Below are positions 1-13,400 of a DNA stretch of 64,000 nt, piece after piece. Position numbers and translations under genes: made by a program. Every line of letters starts with the position of its first letter. The first letter of the stretch is position 1. This stretch comes from Branchiostoma floridae (taxonomy: Eukaryota; Chordata; Leptocardii; Amphioxiformes; Branchiostomatidae): assembly GCF_000003815.2 (NCBI RefSeq), contig NC_049991.1, positions 46,368-110,367 of the forward strand, given 5' to 3'. The notes under the pieces are model-generated. The model saw only the letters and a list, made by a program, of their open reading frames with translations, made no database searches and was not told the DNA's origin.

Positions 1-2195
1 AATTGGGTTATTAACTGCCTACCAAGTACCGTGACAGGCGCTAGGTGGTGTGTCCAAGAGGTAGCTAGCAGTTTCGCCCAAATAGAGTCCGTATACTCAA
101 GAATATCTCGATAAGGAAGTATCGGATTGGACTGCGGTTTTCATCCTTCGATTCCTTACTAAGAGACCTTTCCAACCATACCAAGCTTGTTAGGCCGGAA
201 CTTAAAGCCTAAACTACAATTGCGTGATAAAGTCCCTACCCGGTACCGTGACAGGTGGTGTTTCCAAAAGGCAGCTAGCGGTTGCGCCCAAAAAGAGTCC
301 GTATACTCAAGAATATCTCCACGAGGAAGTATCGGATTGGACTGCGGTTTTCATCTTTCGATGCCTTACTAACGGACCTTTCCAACCATACCAAGCTTGC
401 TAGGCCGGAACTTAAAGCCTAAGCTATAACTGCGTTATTAAGTCCCTACCCGGTACCGTGACAGATGGTGTTTCCAAAAGGTAGCTAGAGGTTGCGCCGA
501 AATAGAGTCCGTATACTCAAGAATATCTCGACAAGAAAGTATCGGATTGGACTGCGGTTTTCATCTTTCGATTCCTTACTAACGGACCTTTCCAACCATA
601 CCAAGCTTGCTAGGCCGGAACTTAAAACCCCAACATGTCTGCGCAAGGAAGTATCGGATTGGACTTGCGGTTTCATCTTTCGATTCCTTACTAAGGACCT
701 TTCCAACCATACCAAGCTTGCTAGGCCGGAACTTAAAGCCTAAACTACAATTGCGTTATAAAGTCCCTACCCGGTACCGTGACAGATGGTGTTTCCAAAA
801 GGTAGCTAGTTGTTGCGCCCAANNNNNNNNNNNNNNNNNNNNNNNNNNNNNNNNNNNNNNNNNNNNNNNNNNNNNNNNNNNNNNNNNNNNNNNNNNNNNN
901 NNNNNNNNNNNNNNNNNNNNNNNNNNNNNNNNNNNNNNNNNNNNNNNNNNNNNNNNNNNNNNNNNNNNNNNNNNNNNNNNNNNNNNNNNNNNNNNNNNNN
1001 NNNNNNNNNNNNNNNNNNNNNNNNNNNNNNNNNNNNNNNNNNNNNNNNNNNNNNNNNNNNNNNNNNNNNNNNNNNNGATTGGACTGCAGTTTTGATCTTT
1101 CGATTCCTTACTATGGGACCTTTCCAACCATACCAAGCTTGCCAGGCCGGAACTTAAAGCCTAAGCTACAATTGCGTTATAAAGTCCCTACCCGGTACCG
1201 TGACAGATGGTGTTTCCAAAAGGTAGCTAGAGGTTGCGCCCAAATAGAGTTCTGTATACTCAAGAATATCTCGACAAGGAAGTATCGGATTGGACTGCGG
1301 TTTTCATCTTTCGATTTCTTACTAACGGACCTTTCCTAACCATACCAAGCTTGCTAGGCCGGAACTTAAAGCCTAAACTACAATTGCGGTGATAAAGTCC
1401 CTACCCGGTACCGTGACAGGTGGTGTTTCCAAAAGGTAGCTAGTTGTTGCGCCCAAATAGAGTCCGTATACTCAAGAATATCTCAACAAGGAAGTGTCAA
1501 ATTGGACTTCAATTTTGATCTTTCGATTCCTCATCTCGAGAGAGATAAGACCATTTTTGCAAGTTTGCCAGGCCGGAACTTAAACTCTAAGGTACAATCG
1601 CAGTCTTATCTCCTACCCTGTGCCCTGACGGGCGGCGTTTCCAAAAGATCGCTAGCGGTTATGCCCAAATAGACTACGTATACTCAAGAATATCTCGACA
1701 AGGACGTATCGGAATATTTTGCAGTTTGCATCTTTCTATTCCTTGCTATGCGACCTTTCCATCCATACCAAGTTTGCCAGGCCGGAACTTGAACTCTACG
1801 CTACAATCGCAGTCTTAAATCCCTACCCGGTGCCGTGACAGGCGGTTTTCCAAAAGATAGCTAGCGGTTGCGCCCAAATAGACTCCGTATACTCAAGAAT
1901 ATTTCGACCAGGACGTATCGGAATATTTTGCGGTATGCATTTTTCTATTCCTTTACATGCGATCTTTCCAACCATACCAAGTTTGCCAGGCCGGAACTTG
2001 AACACTAAGCTACAATCGCAGTCTTAACTCTCTACCGGTGCAGTGACGGGTGGTGTTTCCAAAAGATAGCTAGCGGTTGCGCCCAAATAGACTCCGTATA
2101 CTCAAGGATATCTCGACAAGGACGTATCGGAAGATTTTGCAGTTTTCATCTTTCTATTCCTTGCTAAGGGACCTTTCCAACCATACCAAGTTTGC
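1..2195. repeat. ~210-bp satellite array (interrupted by gap)
   Basis: A long unit recurs in direct orientation. A landmark around agtccctacccggtaccgtg appears near 231, 441, 762, 1183 and 1396, and more diverged near 1610, 1818 and 2030, giving a period of about 210-213 bp. Each unit also carries gcgcccaaatagagtccgta and ccataccaagcttgctaggc. One shortened unit lies around 635-725. Units from about 1510 on are clearly more diverged. Short ORFs here are repeat reading frames, not genes. The array starts before the window and stops near 2195. Confidence 0.9.
823..1076. other. assembly gap (254 N)
   Basis: A run of N inside the satellite array. The landmark positions on either side (762 and 1183) are two periods apart, so the gap size keeps the array in register. 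Confidence 0.99.
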
Positions 2196-2873
2196 CAATA
2201 TCCCACTAGAGGGCGCAGCGAGATGAGAGGCTGAGAATTTCTTAGGGTATGAATGGGGGGATCTTGGTGGCCTGACGTGATAGCCAGGCCAGGGGCCCAG
2301 CCCAGCTTTTTGACTGGTGCCACCAGTGTTTGATCATTACAGACATACGTTGTACATGCAAATGTATGCTCTTGCCCATCAAAATACGCATGTATGTTTC
2401 TTTTAAAGCTCCATTAGTGAGGAAATTTATTCTCAGCAAAGATGATCTTCAATAAAAACAATTAAAAAAAACATCATTCAGAACCAGCTATAAATACTTT
2501 TATTGGTTTCATCATATTATTGAAAGGGAAATATGTTGGTAACAATATCACAAACAAGAATCAAAGTCAAAGAATTTAGCTTGCTTTGTACAACTCTGTA
2601 AACATCCTTGGCACTTTGTAACATTAAATATAATTGAAACTACAAAGATTCAGAGGGTACTAAGTGTCTTAAAAATGAACCACGTACAATGAAAAATGTA
2701 TGGTGCATTATAATACATTATTTGTAAGTTGAAATTCAATTAAGTCAGCTGACAGTTTAGTGTGTCATCTATCTACATATGCTTGTAAAATGTTTGCATT
2801 GTGGTGACATTATAATTATAGAAATCACGACCAGTTGGAAACATTCTTTTAGTGAGATAGAATTACATAACAA
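2196..2873. other. intergenic sequence, nothing recognised
   Basis: AT-rich sequence downstream of the WD-repeat gene, between the satellite edge and an interspersed element. No ORF, RNA gene or repeat structure was recognised. Confidence 0.5.
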
Positions 2874-3928
2874 CTAGAGTTCAGCGACCTCATACCTCCA
2901 TGAAAATTTAGAGCTTTCGTAAATTTCAGGCAATTGACCAACACATTAACATAATTCATGCATGGTGTTGTTCATCATTGACTAACGTACGCATGTCACA
3001 ATTATAAAATTCCCATTATTGATCATAAAGCGGTTTTGAATTTTTACATAAACTATGCAAATAAGTTCATTACCATATTTGGTATATGCTTATATTCCAC
3101 CTATCATAATTAACATGTGTTACGTGTATTGAGGTCCAGTTATTGAAAACAATGGAACTATACAATTTCCTCATAAATTATGCAAATTAAGTCCTCATTT
3201 GCATAACATGCATATCATTATGAACATATTTGCCAAAGCTACCTGCATGCCTAAAATGCAGGCAATCCGTTGTTCCTTTCTGCAGTTATCCGCTTTGGAG
3301 TGTCTTGACAAAAACGCCCCTGCAGTTCCACAATTAAATGTCAGGGGACTGAAACTTGCCCCACTTTTTCATGATGCTAAAAGCTATCTACCACTTAAAT
3401 GTCACGACCATATCACGTCAGTGACAAGACATACATTGAAAAAACTGCTATGATAGAATATTCTCATTAATTATGCAAATGCATTCCTGATTTGCATAAT
3501 TAGTATCTTATCTTGTACAACATTGTCTAAGGTACCTACATACCAAAAATCATGAAAATCCGTTGTTCCCTTCTTGAGTTATCCTCGTCAGAAGTTTTTG
3601 ACAAAAATGCCCCTGCTATCCCCAAACTAGACGCTAGGGGGCCCAAACTTATGTCATTTCTTCCTGAGCACAAGAGCTATCTAACGCTTAAAAATCGTGA
3701 CCATAGCATGTTCAGAACACCGAGATAGCAAAGCCAGAATTTGCGCTGCAGTACCAAGGGGAGTTGCTAGGGGGCCCAAAATCTAATCATTTCCAGCTTT
3801 CGTCACACACTACCAACACACCAAGTATGAAACCAATCCACCCAGCCGTTCTTGAGTTATCTTGTTTACACACACACACACACACAAACGCGGGGTAAAA
3901 TATAACCTCCATGACATTTCATGGAGGT
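2874..3928 (+). mobile_element. non-autonomous element, ACCTCCATGA subfamily
   Basis: One end is CTAGAGTTC followed by ctcatacctccatgaaaa. The other end (3905-3928) is the palindrome ACCTCCATGA/TCATGGAGGT around a 4-base centre. Inside are repeated pairs of ATGCAAAT and ATTTGCATAAT and an (AC)n run near 3868-3890. No protein is encoded. The same end pair occurs at 24098-25147 and, inverted, at 34782-35412. Confidence 0.65.
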
Positions 3929-4244
3929 AATTACAATCAACACCGGCAGGAGTTCAATGTAAGATCACTGTTACTTGTCACAATGATACTCCAATGTTAT
4001 ATACAGTAAAGTCTTATATACTTAAGGTACTTAAATACTTAAAGTACTTAAATACTCCAATGTTATATACAGTAAAGTCAACATCAGAGAATGTACACTT
4101 TATATTACATTTAACCATTGCAGCCAATTAAAGCTGTGCGTTATGCCAAAGGGCTTGTGCGCAAGCCAAACATTACAGATACATGTGGAAGGGAAAACCA
4201 GAGTGTAAATAGATCATTATAATTATCATCTTCAATCCTTTTTA
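3929..4244. other. 3' flank of the WD-repeat gene
   Basis: Downstream of the minus-strand gene. It contains a short imperfect tandem of ctccaatgttatatacagta and tacttaa-rich sequence. No gene was seen. Confidence 0.5.
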
Positions 4245-4246
4245 TT
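4241..4246 (-). promoter_or_regulatory. candidate poly(A) signal AATAAA
   Basis: Reading the minus strand, AATAAA overlaps the TAA stop of the WD-repeat gene. A signal this close to the stop would give a very short 3' UTR, so a downstream signal may be used instead. Confidence 0.3.
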
Positions 4247-4496
4247 ACTTCATGCTCTTAATAGCAGGCAACTTGTTAAGTTTGTTTAGCGATGCAACCT
4301 TCCGTCCAGCAGTCCACTTCTTACTACCCTGAGAAACCGATGACCTGTCCACGGACTCAAAGTCATTGTCCTCTGGTACGGGGGTCACAGCGAGAGGAAG
4401 GTCACCCAGCTCCGACTCTGTGGTGGCGGCCATTCCCCGGCTTACCATGCGAGGGCTCATGGGCAGACTGGAGGGGAGGTAAACCTGCTGCAACTC
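4245..4496 (-). CDS. WD-repeat gene exon 24 (terminal)
   Basis: 83 codons plus TAA after acceptor caccaacag. It begins ELQQVYLPSSLPMSPRM and ends basic (LNKLNKLPAIKSMK). Low-complexity tail, phase 0 from exon 23. An alternative acceptor 12 bases further in (ending at 4484) is also possible. Confidence 0.7.
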   Translation of the reverse strand, partial: ELQQVYLPSSLPMSPRMVSRGMAATTESELGDLPLAVTPVPEDNDFESVDRSSVSQGSKKWTAGRKVASLNKLNKLPAIKSMK

Positions 4497-7400
4497 CTGT
4501 TGGTGCATCAAGGATGAAAACTTGTCAATCGTAATTCCAATTACAAATACTTGTGACTTTAATGTATATTATTGAGTGCTGCATTTAACAAGAACTGGGG
4601 AAAATTGGGATCAGCAGGTAATCATACAATTAACATACACCTCAGGTCTCTGAGGGGGACTGGCCCATTAGACACCTCTGACACTCAACAGATTTCATCT
4701 GGGTATTGCTATTGTAAGATCAGAAATCAATTATCATATCATTGATCTGTACTTACAGGCATGGATAAAGCCTGGAAAGGGGAGCATTGGGTACCGAGAG
4801 GTGCCGTGGCCTTGACATTGATGTCTCCATAGTGACTCCTCCGCTCCTGACGGGTGAAGATCTTTCGATGAAGATTCTCTTCCACGCGATGACCTAACAG
4901 CGTCTGTGTGGATGATGAGCTTGTTATTGACAAACAGTGTAAAACATGGGATTTAGGAGAATTCTTGCACACAACCAGGTTAAACTTACTTATTTACGTT
5001 TTGTTGTCTATCTGACACTTTCCTCATAGCTTCTGACTGGAGTTCTGCTTCTCGCCGCTATATGTAGCCAATGTAGGTGGCGCTTTTAACGTAAGCAAGT
5101 TTAATCTGGTTGTGTACATGTATAAGAATTCTCCTATATCCTATATTCTACCAACCTGATGAAACTATTTACGGGAGTGTAAAACATGTAACGCAACTTC
5201 CGGTTTTGCTATCTCGTGTTCAGAACAAGCTATGGTTACGAGTTTTAAATGTTAGATAGCTCTTCTACTCAGAAAGAAGGGACATAAGTTTCGGCCCACT
5301 AGCAACTAGTTTTGGGATAGCAAGGGCATTTTTGTCAAAAACTTCTGAAGAGCATAACTCAAGAAAGGAACAATGGATTTTTATGATTTTTGGTATGTAG
5401 GTACCTTAGACAATGTTCTACAAACTAAATATTAGTTATGCAAAATAGGAGTACATTTGCATGATTAATGAGAGTATTCTATCATAGCAGTTTTTTCTAT
5501 GTATCTCTTGTGTCAGACAGGATATGGTCTTGACATTTGGGTGGTAGATAGCCTTCGGTGTCAAAGTGGGGCAAGTTTCAGCCCCTTAACATTTAATTTT
5601 GGAATTGCAGGGGCGTTTTTGTAAAAATATTACAAAGAGGATAACTGCAGAAGGGGAAACGGACTTTTTCGTCATCGCTCTAGACATGCAGGTAGCTTAG
5701 GCATAGATGTTCATTATTATGATATACATGTTATGCAGATAAGAACTCAATTTGCATAATTAATTGTTTTCAATAACTGGACTTCAATAAATGTAACATG
5801 TAAATTATGATTGATGGAACATAAGCGGATACATAATATATGCAAAAATTGCAAAACCGTTTAATCTTATACTTGTGACAAGTGTACGTTAGTCAATGAT
5901 GAACATCAACATGCAAAAATCATGTAAATCTGTAAGTCATTTGTATAAAAGCTCTAAATATTTCATGTCGGTATGAAGTCACCAAACTCTAGTTCTTTTT
6001 GTTTTGTGTAAGCCCTTAGACTCCACTTTTACCCCAGCATTTTTTTCAATTTTGTTTTGCCTGTTTCAAATTTTTGGAATGCTACACAGGAATTTTTAAA
6101 TGCTATTATTTTGGGCTCCTGTAATAAAATCATTGAAGCTACCAAAAGCTACTTTTAGGTTTACTGTCAAAGAGAAAAAGTTAGGCCTAAAAACTTTAAA
6201 CCTACATTGTACATGTAGATCAGCATTTGTCAAGCATTTGTAGCTCTTCAAGTCACATACCAACTAACCAACATACCACAGACAACATTCCAAGATAAAT
6301 ATTCTCTCATGGGAGGTGATATAACAGCTTTATAACACTATTTTGAAGGAGGAGATGATTTCTGAACACAAGATGAGAGTCCAGACCATTGGCATGACGA
6401 AGGATTGGGATCTGGTCATGTACTTCAAGGTGCTGAAGGTGTGGGCGCGGCCCCGCAGGCCTCGCACTGCAATGTCATCACTCTGACTGGTCAGTAATCT
6501 GAGGAAAATAAATCACAGACAATTGCACATTGGCTTTGGTGGTGGGCTAATGCAATGGACCGATCCTGAAGCCCTGCCCCCTGTTCGATCATGTTCTATT
6601 TTGAACACCTCCGTCGGTTGTCGGACAGAACTGGCCGCCGCCATTTAGCTGATAAAAACGACTGACTTCTGTTTAGCTTTTTGGGCAATGAAATCTTCTC
6701 AGACCGGGCCAAAAAAAAGCGCTGCTGCCTTCTTTGTTTAAGGCCACATCCACTGGATACACTGTCCTTTGAGGAGGGGGCGAACATAGCTGCGGCAAGG
6801 GCGTTATAATTTCAGTCAAAGAAGAAGCGGGAGGCGCTCCATAGCATTACCTTGTTGGTGGGAAGGAGTGCCCGGTTTCTGACATGTGGTCGGTGCATGT
6901 GGAAACCAAGGTACCTATATCTGAGACAAGGTTTCTACTGCATTTGCTGCATGCAGAACAGCTGCATGAATGCTAATGACAAAAACGAAATTAAGAAGAA
7001 AGCAGCTCGGTCACTTGCAGAGAGGGAGCTTGTATTACAAGCAAACTAATAGGACCCTTCTACAAAGTCTGCTAGTGCAAAGTCCAGTGTCTTATACATA
7101 CCCTGCTTTACATGTGCATCCTACCCAACAATAATGTAAAGCTATGCAATGGCTCTCCCTCCCAAAACAATCGGTGTAATCGGTGGGTGAAGTAGTCAAC
7201 AATGAATAGCATAGCATTTTTCTTCGACCATTTCTGTACCCACTGGGGCTGTTTTTGACGGAGGTGTTCGAAATAGAATATGGGGTTCTATCTGGTTCTA
7301 TTTGTTTGATATGGCGTTCGATCAGGATCGGTCCATTGTTGTTAGTTTATGATAGCCATTATATATACCAATCAAGAAAATGTGCCACAATGAGTCAACA

Positions 7401-10400
7401 TTGGTATGCTGAAATGCTGAACCTTTTGATTGGCTGTGCTGTGGCAGGTACTCCTCTGGACACAGGCAAGACTGGCAGCTGGGCCACAGCATCCCCCTCC
7501 TCTTCAGCCTCTCTATCTTCCCCATCAACAAACATCAGCTCTGCCTCCAGTGGTTCATTCTCCTCAGGAGTAGTGTCAGAAGCTTCAGCTGCTTGTCCTA
7601 GGTTGTCAGAGTCATGTTTGTCACCACTGACTTGTTGAGCAGCAGGGTCTGATGCAGAGTCGTCATCCTGTCGGGGTGATGTGTGTTCTGTGTCAGCTGT
7701 CAGCCAAGGGTTGCTGTTGGAATGTAACATTACATCCTCGTTGAGTGTGACAGTCAATCAGTGGATTGAAGCCAAACATCTACGTAAACAATGCAAACAA
7801 TGTAACTTGAGGGAAAGCTACTAGTACCAGGCAAGTAGTGACGAGCCAGTTTCCAATACATTTTTCTTTGGACAATGCCATGTTTTAAGGAAAATAATTA
7901 TCAGAGTCTAAAGCAATCAAAACAAACCATGTAACCATGAAGGACGTTTTGGGAAGCATGTTTCACATGAATGTTAGACTGAATGTCCATTGCAACCAAC
8001 AGTGCCTATAACACAGTCGTGACAACTCACTTTGGATACTCATAAGTCGAAGGTCTCTTCAAGTTCCATTTCTTCTCCTGGAGGCAGAAAGAACACATCC
8101 TTCGTTAATGGTGATGCATGTACAGCAAACATGCTTTCAGGTTCTGTCTGGGAAACGTGATGGGGCCATGACAGGTGTCCAAACTGCAGGATCTCCCTAC
8201 ATCAGGCTTCATGTCATTTTGTATGGAACACAATATATAGTGTGACTTTCTGCTTACCTTGAGATTGTAAAATACTTAATTAAGCTTACAACCGCATAGA
8301 AAACTTGTCCAGGGGTAAGTTGTAAATAAATCTGACCAATGTAAACCAAACCTGAGAACTTGTGATTGGTACCTGTCCAAATGTGCCAACATATTGTCCC
8401 TCTATGGTCCACAGCCGTGCTGTCTTGTCGGTCCCTGCACTCACAACAAACGGGCGCACCTCGTGGTCTACATACTCCACACTGACTATAGCACTGTGGT
8501 GGGCCCGCCAGTAAGCTAACCGCGGGGGGCGAGACTTAACTCTCTGAGGAAAGAGGCAAATGAAGTATTCTCAATGATCTACTTTCTTTCATTTCTTTGT
8601 AATCCTGTTTGACAGGATTAGGATATCTGGTAACCCCAACATGTACAAAAAACATGAATCAAGTGTGGTTAATTGATAATGACATACCCTCATGTTGTCT
8701 CTCATCTTGACACAGTATTCAGTGATGTCCCAAACAGCAATGTAGCCCATGGTGTCCCCAGTAACAAGTACATTATTGTCAGGGCTGGAGGCCAGGCCCA
8801 ACACTGACTCCTCCTCTATGTCTGGTGCATAGAAATAACCTGGAACATTGAACACATACTGTTTAGATCTGTAATGTTACTGCAAATTGACTTCACAGTG
8901 GCTGCACGCTAGAGGTGGGTGCCGATACAAACCATTTTTCTTGTTGGACCGGTTTTAAAAAATGGATCTGAAAAAAACCAATGGACTGAAGTTTGGACCG
9001 ATTAGAAAATGAACAGATTATATCAGCAGGCATTCACACGTTTTTGGGATTATCAGATCCAATACTAACAAGAACGAATTGAAGATGATTCAGTCTATAC
9101 TTCTGGACCTGTACCTGATCCTCTGGACCTGAACCAGACCTGTACCTGAATCATCTTCAATTTATTGTATCCTGGATGACTAATCTTCCCAAACGTAACA
9201 AGAACGAAGTAGTCATTTCTACCAAGTATCTACAGTCAAACTTGGTCAAGTTCACAGAGGTAGTTAATGTTGTTTAAATGAAGATACTAGAAGTATTCAA
9301 AAAGACAGTGGGAGACTGACCAAAATGTGGCAAAATAGATCAATGCTTTGGGTATTGACAATTCACAAGTTTTCACAGACAATTAGTTCCAGGTGCAGGT
9401 CCGGACCTGGACCTGATCCTCTGGACCTGAACCCGACCTGTACCTGAAGTTTCTGTTCCGGTACCCACCCCTACTGCATGCCGCCATTGTCTATCAATTA
9501 CACTGTTGAAAATTGGCTAGTACATCAGAGTCCAGAATATGGAAGATTTTACAAGTATCCACATTCCATCAACTGGAAAGCTTTGTCAACAATACAGAAA
9601 TAGTAGACCTTCAGTCTACTAAGATTCACTTTTGGCACCAGATTTGTAGCATTATAGGAGTAAGAAACAGGGAGAAGATTAATCAAAGTCCTCATCATTT
9701 GTTTGAACATCCTATAGCAACACATAACAGCTGTGTGTGGACTGAAGGTGTTCAGCACCAAGGACTGGGCTAACTTTGTATCTATCAGAGGTGTTTACAT
9801 TGCTATGTGAACAGTGTATGTGGAAGAAAACATTGCATGTCATGGCTACTGTTGTATGGCTTCAACCCTTAAGGGAGAACATGATATGAAAATGTTATTT
9901 CCTCTGCACAGCTGGCTTATTAATGTCTGAAACAAGCCATGGAAAATGGAGTGTTTGTGGTGGTTTTGAGTTAGTGCCATACACTGTAGTCACATACTGT
10001 AATGGAAAAATGTTCAGATCAGTTTTGAATTTGCGGTGAAGCTGGCACTGCAAAAACCATGAACATGAGCCCACAGCAAACATTTCTGCATTTACAGTAC
10101 ATGCAATGCTGTACATGTGAATGATATCAACAATGTAAGAAGAGTTACTGACTAACCCATGTGATGTTTGGTGCCATAGATGCACCACCAGTTGATGGTC
10201 CCAGCCTCACTGCTGATGAGGAGGGCACAGTCTGACGGCCGGCCAGCTGCTCGCTTGGGCAGGAACAGCAGCTGGTCCACAGGTGTGGGGCTACAAGGCA
10301 ATCAATATGCAACAATGTCATCTGCAAAAATATGCATAATTTTTCAAAGAAATCTTCAAGAAATGTTTACATGACATTCTATACATTAACTGGTTAGTTT

Positions 10401-13400
10401 TCAAAACTTCTGGATGATGAATACATGTATAGGTACTACAACATCCCAAGCTAAAGAAGACCATGCTGCAATGACATACTACAGACTCTGTAACAATAAT
10501 GATGTTTAATGTCTTTAAAAGTCTGTGTGCAGATCAATTGTTGAATGGCAATTAGAATGTTGACTTCCATAATCACTAATGAACTGCTGAATGTCCAGAT
10601 CTGATATAGATTTTGATATTGCAATGACAAATGCAGTTTTCTTTCATGGTGTGATGTCAATTGAGCAGTAACTCATTCTGTAAAAGATTGGAAAACGTTT
10701 ATCAGAAGCTCAAATTACAAGGTCTAATTACATGTAGCATGGATGGACCCACCCTTTGCTGTGTCTTGATCGTTTCCTTCTTTTCTCCTGCGGTTGCTGA
10801 AGGTCCTGCATGTCCTGAGAGGAGAGACTTTCTGCAGCTGACCCAGGAAGTCTGCTTTGTACTCTTCGACTGCTAAAGGAAAATACATTCCTTTTGTTGA
10901 CATTTGCTTTGATTGAAAATCTAGATATGCTGGGGAGATCCTCACTGTATTTTTGGACACTCAGGCAGCAGTACAGGTCTGACTTCTAAATGAATTTCAG
11001 TTCTGACATGTATCACGTTACTGACCTCTATTTGCTGGAAGGAGATACATGTACAACTTAGTCATCAACATCCCACATTGTACATTCCCACCAACGATAA
11101 CAAAAGTTCTACAAGCACATACCTTTGACAAATAATCATGCCTTTATTCAAGACTTAAAGGTTTCATTCATGTATTTCTAAAGAGTACCTAGTCCAAAAC
11201 CAAACATCTGCATGAACATGTGTTTGCAGCAGTTGGAAGTTCCATTTTATCCGGGTAGTGTTAAATAAATATACATATATACATAGATGCTGCAGTACCG
11301 TATGGAAAGCATTCTCAAACTTGACTTTCCTTTCTACAACAGGTACCTCTCAAGTTCACACCTTCTCAAGTTATGCTCTTGACAGAATACAGACTCACAC
11401 CATAGCTGAAAACATAACCATCTTGACAAAGCACCCTCACGCTCAGGGTTGACAATTGCGGCAAAGCCTAACAATATCACCCCTGACAACTCAGCCACAG
11501 AATTCGGTTATTAGGGGCGCCTTGCTTATGAATATTAATGAGCTTGCCTGATTTGTCGCAGGCCAATCAGCGACCGGATTGCAAGTTTCGAACAAACAGC
11601 GTACGCATGGTACGGCGCGGCGTGCACAAAGATCTGTTTATCTTTGCGTGACAGTTATGTTTTTTTTTTCATATGCTAGGTCGGTATATGTTGATGCCAT
11701 GGTTACCTATACCCACAGAACCGACAACTGTTAAATTTGGTACCTAAATAAAGACGTCTGGATGCTGAAAGAACTGTGAAACGTTATGCCGGTACTGTTA
11801 TCTTGCTCTTGAATATTAAGGACTGTCTTATATGGCGCCTTTCCGAGCTTTTGACAACAAAAAGCCATCTCTCTGATGGGCTGACAGTTGGTTAGAAGCC
11901 ATGCTCCTAATAACCGAATTCTGTGGCTGAGTTGTCAGGGGTGATATCGTTAGGCTTTGCCGCGATTGTCAACCCTGAGTGTGAGGGTATGACAAAGGTG
12001 AAAAGGGAAGAGAAAAAGGAAATGGACAGAAAAGAAAAAACATAGCTTAAACACAGCTGTGCAAGGAAATTTTCACAACCTGATTGATAAGTTTACATGA
12101 TATGTGTACTCTGATGTTTACTTAACCTATATTTGTAAAGCTGTCTGTTTTTGTGACCTAAATAAGTTTAGCTAGTGTCCCCAAAATCAGTTCTTACCTT
12201 AAAATGCAGGGGATTTTAAACTTATTAATTATTTAAATTATGTAAATAAGCACCTGATTAACATAATTAGCATTTCAAGATATAAATCATTACACTTGGT
12301 ATCTACATACCAAATATCATGACAATCCACCAACCCTTTTCTGAGTTATTAATTCTGTTTCAAAGTCTACAACAAAATCAGCCTCCTCCTACAACAAATA
12401 GGAGGCCCATTATTTTTGACCTTCCTTTTCCTAACCCCTACAAATGTACCTGCCCACCAAATATCATGCAAAACCATCTGCAACATCTTAAGTTATGCTG
12501 TCTGCAAACGGACATACACCATCCTGACGAAAAATGCTACCCCAACCATTTTCGAACTCGACCTTTCTTTCCGCAACCGCTACTCAAAGACCAAATATCA
12601 TGAAAATCCATACTTAGCTTCTCGAGTCATATGCTGTTGACCTACATATAGTGACACAACATCTTGCCATAACCAAAAACATAACCTTCTTGGCAAAGGT
12701 AATAATATTTGGTGGGTGGAGTCTCACTTTCTGCTGTGATGTCCCTTCTGCAGCCTGAGGAAGATTTTCTGTGTCTCCATGCTCCAGACAATCAGGTCCC
12801 CATCAAAACTGGCAGTGGCCAGCAGGTTGGGTGGACAGTGTGCCACAGACAGGATGTCATCGCTGTGTGCCTGTCCCCCCTTCCAGCTGGTGTTTGCTGT
12901 CACATACATGTTCTACATGTACAAGATAGAAATGTATGTATAATGTCATAACGTCACTATCTCTCCATCTCTCTCAAGAAGAGAAGTTTTTATTCACAGA
13001 CACACACATATAACGTTATATATCAAACTTCTCTTCATGTATATATAACTTCTCTAAACCTCCATAGCTTCACACATAGTCAAAAAAAATCGCAGAAACA
13101 TCAGATGTAATAAAGCTGCGTCAGGTATCCTAAGTGTAGCCTTTGCTCAACATTCCTCACTAACAATGAGGTAGTGACCTTCAAATACATACAGCTCCAT
13201 CTGCAGTGCAATTAAGCAATATGGTCACCTTCTTACTTTAAGAAAAGGTAATAAAGTTTCAAAATAAGATATCATGAAAACATAACTCATTAAGGGCACA
13301 AGTGAAGAATTTCAAGTTCCCATGTGAAGTATAATTATTAGTACAGAGAATGAACACTCATAGTAACCAATGGTAATGTAGCTTACATCTGCCTCACTGT

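Noticed and set aside
492-1339. Several overlapping ORFs on both strands at the left edge
   Set aside because: They are reading frames through the satellite unit and the N gap, repeating with its period.
7255-7638. 127-codon plus-strand ORF
   Set aside because: It is antisense to acidic exon 22 and to the 6553-7338 element; the minus-strand frame fits the gene's phases.
10724-10960. Alternative reading of exon 17 (VEEYKADFLGQLQKV)
   Set aside because: Open, but it breaks the reading phase with exons 16 and 18.
12319-12640. Plus-strand ORFs of 94 and 74 codons
   Set aside because: They lie inside a decayed copy of the ATTTGCATAATT repeat family.
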